Counted from the first letter of the stretch, positions 49,951 to 58,158 are shown. The stretch is DNA of 64,000 bases from JBDOQU01 sp039839375 (GCF_039839375.1 NZ_JBDOQU010000015.1:1-64000), one strand, 5' to 3'. The notes: a model not told the origin generated them from the sequence alone. Numbers and translations: made by a program.

Positions 49951-50859
49951 ATGTCCCTTGTTTCCGACAGCATGACCGTGTTCGACCGGCGAGCCGTCCG
50001 CCGCCATCGCGACCGCGCGGCCGCGGCGATCGGGGAGTTCGGCTTCCTGACCGGTCATGTGGGCGACCAGATCCTGGACCGGCTGGACGATGTGCGGCGG
50101 GATTTCCGCGACGTGCTGGAGATCGGCGGCCGGGACGGCGCGCTGTCGCGGCGGCTGGTCGGGCGGAAGGGCATAGAGCGCTCAATCTCCTGCGACCTGT
50201 CGCCGGCCATGGCGCGGCTGGCGGAGAACGGGGTGGCGGCCGACGAGGAGGCGCTGCCCTTCGCGCCGGGGGCCTTCGACCTGGTGGTCAGCAATCTGTC
50301 GCTGCACTGGACGAACGACCTGCCGGGCGCGCTGATCCAGGGGGCCCGAGTCCTGAAACCGGACGGGCTGCTGCTGGCGACCCTGCTGGGCGGCGACACG
50401 CTCCACGAGTTGCGCCGCGCAATGATGGAGGCGGAGATGGAGGTCGCGGGCGGCGTCAGCCCGCGCATATCCCCCTTCACGGAGGTTCGGGACGCGGGCG
50501 GGCTGCTTCAGCGCGCCGGCTTCGCCCTGCCCGTGGTCGACAGCGACATTGTGACCGTCACCTACGAGAACGCCTTCCGGCTGATCGCCGATCTGCGCGG
50601 CATGGGCGAGACCCAGGCGAACCTGAACCGCGATCCACGCCCGCCGGGCCGAGCCTTCTGGCCCGCCGTCGCCCGGCATTATCATGAGATGTTCGGCCGC
50701 CCCGACGGCCGCATTCCGGCGACCTTCCAGATCATCACGCTGACCGGCTGGGCGCCCCATGAAAGCCAGCAGAAGCCGCTGCGCCCCGGCAGCGCCGAAT
50801 CCCGCCTGGCCGATGCGCTGGGCGCCGAGGAACGGCGGCTTCCGGACAGGCCCCTCTAG
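49951..50859 (+). CDS. class I methyltransferase, NDUFAF5/BioC-like
   Basis: The 302-aa protein begins SMTVFDRRAVRRHRDRAAAA and has a diverged motif I (VLEIGGRDGALSRRL). The strongly conserved SNLSLHWTNDLPGALIQ and DGLLLATLLGGDTLHELR follow. These are the signatures of alphaproteobacterial/mitochondrial NDUFAF5, which hydroxylates an arginine of complex I subunit NDUFS7 in mitochondria; BioC is the alternative. Motif I lacks the usual GxGxG, as in NDUFAF5. ATG 49951 was chosen over longer frames. Its TAG overlaps the convergent EAL gene stop. Confidence 0.87.
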   Translation: MSLVSDSMTVFDRRAVRRHRDRAAAAIGEFGFLTGHVGDQILDRLDDVRRDFRDVLEIGGRDGALSRRLVGRKGIERSISCDLSPAMARLAENGVAADEEALPFAPGAFDLVVSNLSLHWTNDLPGALIQGARVLKPDGLLLATLLGGDTLHELRRAMMEAEMEVAGGVSPRISPFTEVRDAGGLLQRAGFALPVVDSDIVTVTYENAFRLIADLRGMGETQANLNRDPRPPGRAFWPAVARHYHEMFGRPDGRIPATFQIITLTGWAPHESQQKPLRPGSAESRLADALGAEERRLPDRPL

Positions 50860-52445
50860 CCCTCGCTTTCCTCCAGCAGCCGGGTCAGCTCCGCGAAAGG
50901 CATCGGTCTGGCGTAGAACCAGCCTTGCGCGTACTGCACGCCATTCTCCTTCAGGAATCGTGCCTGGGCTTCGGTTTCCACCCCTTCGGCGATCATCGCG
51001 AGGCCAAGGGCCCTGGCCATCGCGATGATGTGCACGATGACCTGGCTGGTCGCCGCCTCCTGCCCGATCGTGTCGACGAAAGACTTGTCGATCTTCAGAT
51101 AGTCGAGTTCGAACGTCGTCAGGTAGGAGAGGCTGGAATAGCCGGTGCCGAAATCGTCGATCGCCACGCTGACGCCGAGCGCCCGCAGATCGCGGACGAT
51201 CTGCCTGGAGGAGTCCGCCTTGAGGAACCCGCGCTCCGTCGCCTCCAGCAGAAGGCTGGCCGGCGCGATGCCCGCGTCACGGAGGGTATCGCGCAGATTG
51301 TCGACCATGTCCGGTGCCTGGAGGTCTTCGGAGGACAGGTTGATGCCGATATGGAAATGCGGGTTCCGGCGCAGGAGGCCCGCCGCTTCGCCGGCGACCA
51401 GTTCCATCACCCGTTGCGTCACGCGCCGGATCAGCCCGGCTTCCTCGGCCTCCGGGATGAACAGGTCGGGCCGCACCGTCTCGCCGTCCCGCCGCCACCG
51501 GACCAGCGCCTCCGCCCCCACCCAGCGGGCGGTTTCCAGTTCGACGATCGGCTGGTAGTGGACGAAGAACTCATTCCTTCGCAGGCCGCTCCGCAGCATC
51601 GCCGGAAGGGAAAGCTGCTGCCGCGCCAGGGCGAAGACCGCGAAAGCGAGAAGCAGCCCGGCGATTCCCCCGACGGGCGCCAGAACCATAGCCAGCGCGC
51701 GTGCGCTTTCAGTCAGGTACGCCGCCGGCGCCGCCACATAGGCCGCGTGATCGTAGAACCGTGACCGGGCGACCGCGACCACATGCCGACCGTCGAAGAA
51801 GACGGTGTCATGCGCGTCCCCCAGCGCCTCGATCCATTCCGGCCTGAACTCGCCTCGTCCTAGAATGGGTTCGCCTGTGCTCGCCGTCACGACCCCGAGC
51901 GACACGTCCGGTCGCCGCAGGGGAACGTCCAGCGGCGCGTCGCGATGCACGATGGCGGCGTATCCGCTTGCCGCGTCGGCGGCGATCGTGAATGCGACGC
52001 CGGGGGTGATCGACAGTTCGACGGAGGCGCGCATGGCGATCCCCGTCGCATCGACATGGTCCGGCGGCCCGATCGGGAACCGCTCGCCATGGCGTCCCAG
52101 GGACGAGCAGACGAGCCGATCGGCGTCGACATATCCGACGGCCTGAAGAAGGCTCGAAATCATGTCGATCTGACGCATCAGCGCGATGTTTTCCGCAGAG
52201 CAGGGAGTGGCCGCCTCGGTGGCGCGGAGTCTTATGAACGCCGTGCCCATCTGGTCGCTGATCCGGTCGCTGCGCTGGAGCACTTCGCCGGCCAGCAGTG
52301 CGACGCGGGCCATTTCCTCCTCGACGCTCCCTTCCCGCGCCAGATGAAGGGCGACCATGATCGGAAGCGCGATCGCCGCCAGCCCTGTCACCAGCGCGAT
52401 CACGATGGCCGTGCGCCTGCTCAAGCATCCCCCCTTAATGAGCAT
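50856..52445 (-). CDS. CSS-motif EAL-domain phosphodiesterase
   Basis: A membrane protein of about 529 aa. A first helix (AIVIALVTGLAAIALPIMVAL) is followed by a periplasmic CSS domain of about 200 residues containing the defining VCSSLGRHG motif. A second helix (APVGGIAGLLLAFAVFAL) leads into a C-terminal EAL domain with the active-site signature as EALVRW, plus DDFGTGYSSLSYL and EGVETEAQA. It is predicted to hydrolyse cyclic di-GMP under control of the periplasmic CSS cysteine, as in PdeB/PdeC. Start is uncertain: ATG 52445, or TTG 52424 with a better AAGGGGGG. Confidence 0.9.
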   Translation of the reverse strand: MLIKGGCLSRRTAIVIALVTGLAAIALPIMVALHLAREGSVEEEMARVALLAGEVLQRSDRISDQMGTAFIRLRATEAATPCSAENIALMRQIDMISSLLQAVGYVDADRLVCSSLGRHGERFPIGPPDHVDATGIAMRASVELSITPGVAFTIAADAASGYAAIVHRDAPLDVPLRRPDVSLGVVTASTGEPILGRGEFRPEWIEALGDAHDTVFFDGRHVVAVARSRFYDHAAYVAAPAAYLTESARALAMVLAPVGGIAGLLLAFAVFALARQQLSLPAMLRSGLRRNEFFVHYQPIVELETARWVGAEALVRWRRDGETVRPDLFIPEAEEAGLIRRVTQRVMELVAGEAAGLLRRNPHFHIGINLSSEDLQAPDMVDNLRDTLRDAGIAPASLLLEATERGFLKADSSRQIVRDLRALGVSVAIDDFGTGYSSLSYLTTFELDYLKIDKSFVDTIGQEAATSQVIVHIIAMARALGLAMIAEGVETEAQARFLKENGVQYAQGWFYARPMPFAELTRLLEESEG

Positions 52446-52514
52446 CCGATCATGCGGCGAAATACTACCTAAAATAGCATCGGTTGCGAAGCAGGCATGA
52501 CGCGGCATCCGATA

Positions 52515-52550
52515 TTGCCAATTGGCAGTAATTTCTTATATCTTTGCCAA
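52515..52550 (+). promoter_or_regulatory. promoter and operator of the RES/Xre toxin-antitoxin pair
   Basis: A perfect 12-bp palindrome TGCCAATTGGCA (52516-52527) overlaps the -35-like TTGCCA (52515-52520), which is exactly 17 bases from a -10-like TATATC (52538-52543). A further TTGCCAA half-site lies at 52544-52550, just before the Shine-Dalgarno. This fits autorepression by the Xre-type antitoxin. Confidence 0.7.
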
Positions 52551-52562
52551 AGGAGAATCGTC

Positions 52563-52976
52563 ATGGCCGTCCTGCTGCCGATCGACACGTCCCAGCGCGA
52601 TTTCGTCCCCTCGCCGGTCACCGAAGAGGAAGCGGCGGCGATGTTTCGGGCGGGCGCCAACCTGTTCCGGCTATGGGGGGTGACCGACGAGCAGGCGGCG
52701 GCGCTGCTGGACCTGCCGGTCAGGACCTATCGCCGCTGGAAGGCGGGCGCCATCGGACGGATGGGCAGGGACGGGAAGGCCCGGCTGTCGAACCTGATGG
52801 GCATCCACAAGGCGCTGCGCATCATCTTCCGTGAGCGCCAGCGCGGCTATGGCTGGATCAAGGCCCCCAACACGGCGTTCGGCGGCCGGTCGGCGCTGGA
52901 GGTGATGCTGGGCGGCGAACTGACGGACCTGATGCGGGTTCGCCGCTATCTGGACGCCGAGCGGGGCGGCTGGTGA
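52563..52976 (+). CDS. antitoxin of the Xre/MbcA/ParS family
   Basis: The 137-aa protein has an N-terminal helix-turn-helix region (ANLFRLWGVTDEQAAALLDL, RTYRRWKAG) and a C-terminal toxin-binding DUF2384 domain (SNLMGIHKALRIIFRERQR, NTAFGGRSALEVMLGGELT). It neutralises the RES toxin encoded next and likely represses the operon through the palindrome upstream. AAGGAG seven bases before ATG 52563 fixes the start. The toxin gene overlaps its last codons by four bases (GTGA). Confidence 0.92.
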   Translation: MAVLLPIDTSQRDFVPSPVTEEEAAAMFRAGANLFRLWGVTDEQAAALLDLPVRTYRRWKAGAIGRMGRDGKARLSNLMGIHKALRIIFRERQRGYGWIKAPNTAFGGRSALEVMLGGELTDLMRVRRYLDAERGGW

Positions 52977-53686
52977 TCGATCCCGCCTCCGTCCCGTCCT
53001 CCGAAATTGACTGGCCGGAGGCGGTCCGGATCATCCGCAGCGCCTTCCCGCCCATCGACCTGTTCGAGGACATTGCCGACCCGGCCGACTGGCCGCTGAT
53101 CCTGTCGGCTGAGCAGAAGACGAACCCTCGGCTGATGGAAACGATCGGGAACCTCGACATGGTGCCGGAGGCGCGTCGCGTCGCCGGGCCGGGAGCCAGT
53201 TTCCTGATGGCGTCCTTCACCCATGCCAGCCCCGACCGGCCGAGCCGGTTCACCGACGGGAGCTATGGCGTGCTCTATGCCGGAGACGGGTTCGAGACCG
53301 CCCTGTTCGAGACCATCCGCCATCACAGCCGGTTCATGGCCCGCACGAACGAGCCGGCGGGATGGACATCCCAGTTCCGGGAGATCGCGGTGTCGGTGAC
53401 GGCGCGTCTGCACGATATCCGCGGCGGCGACCCCGCCCACGCGCAGGTGCTGGACCCCGACGACTACGCCCCGGCCCAGCGGCTGGGCGCCGCGCTGCGA
53501 ACCGCCGGATCGGACGGGCTGGTCTATCCGAGCGTCCGGCGGGAGGGCGGCGAATGCGTCGGCCTGTTCCATCCCGACCTCGCCGCCGATCCCGTGCAGG
53601 GACGGCATCTCGACTATCACTGGGACGGGGAGCGTGTGGATTTCTACCGCGATGCGGGGACGGGGCAGGTTTACGGGATCGTTTGA
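52973..53686 (+). CDS. RES-domain toxin
   Basis: The RES fold is an ADP-ribosyltransferase-like domain; characterised members deplete NAD+ or modify phosphoribosyl pyrophosphate synthetase. Conserved landmarks visible: RFTDGSYGVLYAGDGFETAL with the arginine and glutamate of the family, and a C-terminal SDGLVYPSVRREGG with the serine. GTG start at 52973 overlaps the antitoxin stop. The 237-aa length is typical. A prs gene, whose product is one reported RES target, is elsewhere in the window. Confidence 0.92.
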   Translation: MIDPASVPSSEIDWPEAVRIIRSAFPPIDLFEDIADPADWPLILSAEQKTNPRLMETIGNLDMVPEARRVAGPGASFLMASFTHASPDRPSRFTDGSYGVLYAGDGFETALFETIRHHSRFMARTNEPAGWTSQFREIAVSVTARLHDIRGGDPAHAQVLDPDDYAPAQRLGAALRTAGSDGLVYPSVRREGGECVGLFHPDLAADPVQGRHLDYHWDGERVDFYRDAGTGQVYGIV

Positions 53687-53690
53687 ATTT

Positions 53691-53834
53691 CACCCTCGCC
53701 CCTCGTGGGAGAGGGAGGGGCCCGTCCGCGTAGCGGATGGGAGGGTGAGGGGGGAAAATCCTCCCGACCATCACGCCGGCGGGACGAAACTACCCCCTCA
53801 CCCAACCCTCTCCCACGAGGGGAGAGGGCTTTTC
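53691..53834. repeat. repeat family B, copy 4 with halves swapped
   Basis: The right-hand half of the unit (CACCCTCGCCCCTCGTGGGA to GGAGGGTGAGGGG) comes first at 53691-53752. The left-hand half (CCCCTCACCCAACCCTCTCC to GAGAGGGCTTTT) follows at 53793-53834. The order is reversed compared with copies 1 and 3. It fills the convergent junction between the RES toxin and mutT and overlaps the mutT stop codon by two bases. Confidence 0.82.
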
Positions 53835-54234
53835 ACAGAAAATCCAGCAGCATCGCGACCAGCGGCTTGTCGGCCGGGGGCATGGGGTAGTCGCGGAGCT
53901 TCGTGGGGCGCACCCAGGCCAGGCGCTGGCCTTCATGCGGGTGGGGCGCGCCTTCCCATTTGCGGCAGAGATAGAGCGGCATCAGCAGGTGGAATTTCTC
54001 ATAGGCGTGGGAGGCGAAGGTGAAGGGCGCGAGGCAGCTTTCCTGCGTGTCGATCCCCAACTCCTCCCGCAATTCGCGGATGAGCGCGGACTCAGGCGTC
54101 TCGCCTGGATCGACCTTGCCGCCGGGGAATTCCCAGAGGCCGGCCATCTCCTTGCCCTCCGGCCGGTCGGCCAGCAACACCCGCCCGTCGGAATCGATCA
54201 GCGCCACGGCGGCGACCAGAATGATCGGCTTCAT
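53833..54234 (-). CDS. mutT: 8-oxo-dGTP diphosphatase (Nudix, MutT-type)
   Basis: A 133-aa Nudix hydrolase: the Nudix box spans residues 38-61 with G-G-K, GETPESALIRELREELG and the four catalytic glutamates. The remainder (EFPGG before it, HPHEGQRLAWVRPTKLRDYP after it) fits MutT, which cleanses oxidised dGTP. The start overlaps the GNAT stop by four bases, so the two are coupled. It is downstream of argJ and the GNAT gene in one likely transcript; argJ-GNAT-mutT is a familiar alphaproteobacterial order. Confidence 0.93.
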   Translation of the reverse strand: MKPIILVAAVALIDSDGRVLLADRPEGKEMAGLWEFPGGKVDPGETPESALIRELREELGIDTQESCLAPFTFASHAYEKFHLLMPLYLCRKWEGAPHPHEGQRLAWVRPTKLRDYPMPPADKPLVAMLLDFL

Positions 54235-54815
54235 TGCGCGGCCGCCGCCAGATAGTCGTTTCGCTCCAGCGCCATCCTGGGGCAGCGGACGGTCCGGTTC
54301 AGCGCCGCGAAATTCGTTTCGCGGAAGCCGTCGGGCATCAGCCCCGCCTTGCTGAGGACGTTGAGCGACCGGACATTCTCCGGCAAATAGGTCGCCCACA
54401 GCCGGTCGAGCCCCAGATCCTCGAAGGCGAAGGAGACCATCGCGCGCGCGGCCTCCGCCCCATAGCCCTTGCCCCAATGATCCCGGCCGAACCAGTAGCC
54501 GATTTCACCCGCCGCCTCGCGCGGGTCGGCGCGGACGCCCATATGCCCGACCATCCGCTCGCCCTCCCGCTCCGTCACGACGAACTGATAGTCGCGGCGG
54601 TCCCGCCAGTCGCGGCCGGTCTGGTGGATCCATTCCACCGCGTCGCGCTCCGTATAGGGGAACGGCACCTGGGCCAGCCAGCGCGCGACCTCCCAATCGT
54701 TCAGAAGCTCCGCGATCGGCCGGGCGTCGGTGCGGACATGCCGGCGCAGCACGAGCCTGCCGGTCTCCAGCCGCTGGCGCAGCGCTGAGACGCGATCAAC
54801 TGCGGTAATCGGCAT
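54231..54815 (-). CDS. GNAT family N-acetyltransferase
   Basis: The 194-aa protein has the RimJ/RimL-like GNAT pattern: LETGRLVLRRHVRTDARPI at the start, the acetyl-CoA-binding loop region IGYWFGRDHWGKGYGAEAAR near residue 105-124 and NVRSLNVLSKAGL near 146. The substrate is unknown; an N-terminal amino or ribosomal protein acceptor is typical. It overlaps argJ by 20 bases upstream and mutT by four bases downstream. Confidence 0.92.
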   Translation of the reverse strand: MPITAVDRVSALRQRLETGRLVLRRHVRTDARPIAELLNDWEVARWLAQVPFPYTERDAVEWIHQTGRDWRDRRDYQFVVTEREGERMVGHMGVRADPREAAGEIGYWFGRDHWGKGYGAEAARAMVSFAFEDLGLDRLWATYLPENVRSLNVLSKAGLMPDGFRETNFAALNRTVRCPRMALERNDYLAAAAQ

Positions 54816-56028
54816 TGATCGAGATATATCCGTGGGTGAGGTCGCAGGTCCAGACCGTCGCCGCGCCTTCGCCGACGCCGAGATCGACCGCGATGTCGAT
54901 TTCCGCGCCCTTCATGTGGGCGGCGACCGGCGCTTCGTCATAGTCCGGCACGCGCTGGCCCAGGCTGGTGATCTCGACCCCGCCGATGCCGATCGACAGC
55001 CTGTCGCGGTCCGCCTTCTCCCCGGCCTTGCCGACCGCCATGACGATACGGCCCCAATTGGCGTCCTCCCCCGCGATGGCGGTCTTGACGAGGGGCGAGT
55101 TGGCGATGGCGAGACCGACGATCCTGGCCGAGCGGTCCGATTCCGCGCCGGTGACGGCGATGGTGACGAACTTGTGCGCGCCCTCCCCGTCCTTCACCAC
55201 CTGGTGGGCAAGGTCGATCATCAATTCATCCAGCGCGCGCCTGAAATCCTCCAGCCTGGGATCGTCGGCCCGGTCGGCCGGCGCGTGCCCGGCCTTCCCG
55301 GTGGCGGCCAGCAGCAGCGTGTCGCTGGTCGAGGTGTCGCCGTCGACCGTGATCGCGTTGAAGGACCGATCCGCCGCCGCCGTCAGCAGTTCCTGAAGGG
55401 CGGGGGCGGCGATGGCGGCGTCGGTGAAGGCGAAGGCCAGCATCGTCGCCATGTCCGGCGCGATCATGCCCGACCCCTTGGCGATGCCACAGAGCGTGAC
55501 CGTCACGCCGTCGATGGTCGCCGTCCGGGTTGCGCCCTTGGGGAAAGTGTCGGTGGTGCAGATCGCGTCGGCCGCGTCGAGCCAGTCGCCGGGCGCGGCC
55601 GCCTCCGCCACCGCCGGCAGCCGGGCGCCGATCGCGTCCGGCCCCAGCGGCTCGCCTATGACGCCCGTCGATGCGATGAATACCTCATGCGGGGCGCAAC
55701 CGGCGAACCGGGTGGCGGCCGCCACCGTCTCCTCCACCGTCCGGTCGCCGGCATTGCCGGTGAAGGCGTTGGAGTTGCCGGAATTGGCGACGATCAGCCG
55801 CGCCGATCCGCGTTTGAGCGCCTGCCGGCACCATTCGACCGGGGCCGATGCGCAGCGGGAGCGGGTGAGCACGCCCGCGATCGTCGCGCCCGGGTCGAGC
55901 AGCGCCACGAACAGGTCCTTCGTCCCGTTCTTCTTGAGCCCCACGGCCTTGCCGGCGACGCGCACACCGTCGATCGGCGGCAGGTCGGGAAAACGGTCGG
56001 GGGCGAGGGGCGAGCGGGCAAGGGCCAT
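54796..56028 (-). CDS. argJ: bifunctional ornithine acetyltransferase/N-acetylglutamate synthase
   Basis: ArgJ transfers the acetyl group of N-acetylornithine to glutamate in the cyclic arginine pathway. The precursor self-cleaves before the threonine of ATMLAFAFTD (near residue 190), giving alpha and beta chains with that threonine as nucleophile. The segments IVANSGNSNAFTGNAG near 97 and GEDANWGRIVMAVGKAG near 318 are family signatures. Length is 410 aa. Genes for GNAT and MutT follow in overlapping fashion. Confidence 0.96.
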   Translation of the reverse strand: MALARSPLAPDRFPDLPPIDGVRVAGKAVGLKKNGTKDLFVALLDPGATIAGVLTRSRCASAPVEWCRQALKRGSARLIVANSGNSNAFTGNAGDRTVEETVAAATRFAGCAPHEVFIASTGVIGEPLGPDAIGARLPAVAEAAAPGDWLDAADAICTTDTFPKGATRTATIDGVTVTLCGIAKGSGMIAPDMATMLAFAFTDAAIAAPALQELLTAAADRSFNAITVDGDTSTSDTLLLAATGKAGHAPADRADDPRLEDFRRALDELMIDLAHQVVKDGEGAHKFVTIAVTGAESDRSARIVGLAIANSPLVKTAIAGEDANWGRIVMAVGKAGEKADRDRLSIGIGGVEITSLGQRVPDYDEAPVAAHMKGAEIDIAVDLGVGEGAATVWTCDLTHGYISINADYRS

Positions 56029-56143
56029 CGAAAGGGAAGCTCCGAAAACGCGAACGGTCCGTCCGCTTTAAGCCGAAGGCCCTGTCCGGGGCAAGATGAT
56101 CGTGGATCGGCGTCGACGATGGCTCAAGGAACCGCAGGATGCC

Positions 56144-56506
56144 TCAGAAGCCGAAAGTGCATCGCTCATAAGCGTCCGACGCCTCGGCGATGGCATAGAT
56201 CGCGACCCCGGCGACGAGGGATGTCGCCACGCAGATCGCGACCGCCCAAAGAAACGGTTTGAAGGTCTCCCGAAAGGCCGCGTGGATCAGGATGGCGAGG
56301 AGGGCGATCGGCATGGCGAGCAGGAGCGGCTGAACCAACGGCATCGCCATCAGGCCAAGCATCGCCCAATCCGCGCCGCCATCATGGGCGCAGGCCGCGA
56401 TGTAGTAGCCGGCAGTGGGCGGGTAAAACGCGACCACGGCGAGAACGACGCAGACGATGATTTTGGCGGCGGACCCGATGAGGCGGAGAATCTGGGTTCG
56501 AGCCAT
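56144..56506 (-). CDS. hypothetical membrane protein (120 aa)
   Basis: I do not recognise the family. Three or four hydrophobic helices are predictable (IIVCVVLAVVAFYPPTAGYY, MLGLMAMPLVQPLLLAMPIA, AICVATSLVAGVAIYAIA), with a short cysteine-containing C-terminus CTFGF. It sits between the parvulin gene and argJ on the same strand. The start ATG at 56506 is preceded by only weak purines. Its codon use resembles its neighbours. Confidence 0.65.
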   Translation of the reverse strand: MARTQILRLIGSAAKIIVCVVLAVVAFYPPTAGYYIAACAHDGGADWAMLGLMAMPLVQPLLLAMPIALLAILIHAAFRETFKPFLWAVAICVATSLVAGVAIYAIAEASDAYERCTFGF

Positions 56507-56534
56507 CTGGTTCAGCCTTCCATCCGGAGTCGCG

Positions 56535-56560
56535 AAAGCCCGGCGCGAGGGCCGGGCTTT
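56535..56560 (-). terminator. hairpin terminator after the parvulin gene
   Basis: AAAGCCCGGC at 56535-56544 pairs perfectly with GCCGGGCTTT at 56551-56560 over 10 bp around a six-base loop. It is 22 bases after the isomerase stop on the minus strand and ends in CTTT rather than a longer T-run. Confidence 0.7.
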
Positions 56561-56581
56561 CCGTTGGAGATCAATGGCGGT

Positions 56582-57502
56582 TTATTCCGCCGGCGCTTCT
56601 TCCTCACCCTCCGCCGGGGCTTCTTCCTCGCCTTCGGCGGGGAGGGGTTCGCCGTCGGGGCCGAAGATGACAATCTCCGCGTCGGCGCGCAGCTCCGCCA
56701 CGATCTCCTGGATCGCCCCCTGGGTCAGGTCGCCTTCGAGCTGCGGGCGGACCTCTTCCAGCGAAGGCTGCTCGGAGAGGCGCTTTTCCTCGACCTTGAT
56801 GACGTGCCAGCCGAACTGGGTCTCCACCGGCTCCTCGCTGACGGTTCCGGGCTCCATCGCGAAGGCGGCCGCGCCGAACGGCTCGACCATCTGCTCCTGG
56901 CGGAAATATCCCAGGTCGCCGCCGCTCGTGCCGTTGCCGTCGGTGGAGTTCTCGTTGGCCAGCGTGGCGAAGTCAGCGCCGTCCTCAAGCTGCTGGATCA
57001 GCGCCTCGGCCTCCTCCTTCGTCTCAACCAGGATGTGGCGCGCATGCACCTCCTCGGCCGGCGGGTTCTCCTCCAGATATTGCTGATAGGCCTCATCCAC
57101 CGCCTCGTCGGTGATCCGCTCCTCAATCTCCCGGCTCAGCCAGACATCCTGGACGATGCGGCGTTCGGCGTCGGCCAGACGCTCCTGCACCTCCTCGCTG
57201 TCCTCCAGCCCTTCGGCGTAGCCCTGCTCCGAAATCAGCAGGCCGGTCGCAAGCTGGTCGGCCAGCATCGGCACCACCATCTGCGGCGGCATCTGGCGAA
57301 GCTGCGGCGGCAGGTTCTGCATCGCCGCCATCACCTCGCTCTCATAGATCGGCTCGCCATTCACTTCGGCGACGACCCGGTCCTCGGCCGGCTCCTCCGA
57401 GGAGGCCGCGGCATCGTCCTGGGCGATGGCCGGAGTCCAGCCCGCGAGGGCGAGCGTCAGCGCGGCGGCGCCGGCGGCGCTGCGCAATGCGTGGAGAGAC
57501 AT
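56582..57502 (-). CDS. parvulin-type peptidyl-prolyl cis-trans isomerase, secreted
   Basis: A signal peptide (to AIA near residue 27) is followed by an acidic N-terminal chaperone region (VVAEVNGEPIYESEVMAAM) and a parvulin domain (about 150-245: HARHILVETKEEAEALIQQL, GGDLGYFRQEQMVEPF, TQFGWHVIKVEEKR). The C-terminus contains a tandem EGEEEAPA repeat. Periplasmic folding factor similar to PrsA/SurA. It is separate from argJ by the small membrane gene; this isomerase-argJ neighbourhood is common in alphaproteobacteria. Confidence 0.93.
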   Translation of the reverse strand: MSLHALRSAAGAAALTLALAGWTPAIAQDDAAASSEEPAEDRVVAEVNGEPIYESEVMAAMQNLPPQLRQMPPQMVVPMLADQLATGLLISEQGYAEGLEDSEEVQERLADAERRIVQDVWLSREIEERITDEAVDEAYQQYLEENPPAEEVHARHILVETKEEAEALIQQLEDGADFATLANENSTDGNGTSGGDLGYFRQEQMVEPFGAAAFAMEPGTVSEEPVETQFGWHVIKVEEKRLSEQPSLEEVRPQLEGDLTQGAIQEIVAELRADAEIVIFGPDGEPLPAEGEEEAPAEGEEEAPAE

Positions 57503-57620
57503 GGGAGGCTTCTATCCTTTCGAAACGGTCGTGAATCAGCAACCGATGATCCGGCGGGCATCCAGCCCGGTCGGCGCTTCATAGAACACAGCTTTGCGGC
57601 GGCCACAAGGCGCGGCGAGC

Positions 57621-58142
57621 CTACGCCGGGGCCGAATCGCCACAGCATCCCGCGCCGTTCCGACCCTGGCTTTCCAGCCACCTGTCCCTCGGCTTGCAGC
57701 TTGCCGGGCGCGGGGCAAGGGCGACATGGACGCGGCTATCGACGATTTCCGGCGAACCGGCCTTGTAGAGCCGCATCGGCGCGATCCCGTCGCTGACCTC
57801 GAAAGTCAGCTTCGCGTCGGCCTCCAGCGCCACATGGTCGGAGACCTTGGTGATGATGGCCTTGAACTTCCCGGCCGGCATGTGCTGGCGAGGCTGTTCG
57901 TCCACATCCCATAGCTGGACGAAGATCTCCGGCCAGGCTTCGGGATTGGCCCCGCAATCCAGCGCGGAGAACCGGGCGGCCTTCACCTCCGTCACATGGT
58001 AGCCCGGCCGCACCGGCCTGCCGTCATAGAGGAAGACCAGAGGCTTGTCGGAATGGTCGGCGAGGAAGCCAAGCAATTCACCGATCGAGATGTCGTCCGG
58101 ACGCGGCAGGCTGGCGATTTCGGGGTTGTCGGCATCGATCAT
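57621..58142 (-). CDS. DUF6428 family protein, ars-associated
   Basis: A 173-aa soluble protein: SIGELLGFLADHSDKPLVFLYDG, then RPGYHVTEVKAARFSALDCG near 50-68 and MPAGKFKAIITKVSDHV near 92-108 are the DUF6428 pattern. Function is unknown; relatives recur beside arsenic genes, and this one diverges from arsR. The C-terminus has cysteines (SCKPRDRW and GAGCCGD) that could bind thiophilic ligands. An AAGGAG eight bases upstream fixes the start. The arsR dyad lies between the genes. Confidence 0.82.
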   Translation of the reverse strand: MIDADNPEIASLPRPDDISIGELLGFLADHSDKPLVFLYDGRPVRPGYHVTEVKAARFSALDCGANPEAWPEIFVQLWDVDEQPRQHMPAGKFKAIITKVSDHVALEADAKLTFEVSDGIAPMRLYKAGSPEIVDSRVHVALAPRPASCKPRDRWLESQGRNGAGCCGDSAPA

Positions 58143-58158
58143 TTGTCGTACTCCTTAG

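Noticed and set aside
54796..54815. Overlap of argJ and GNAT genes as a possible frameshift or fusion
   Set aside because: Both proteins have complete domains and normal lengths; a 20-base overlap is ordinary operon packing.
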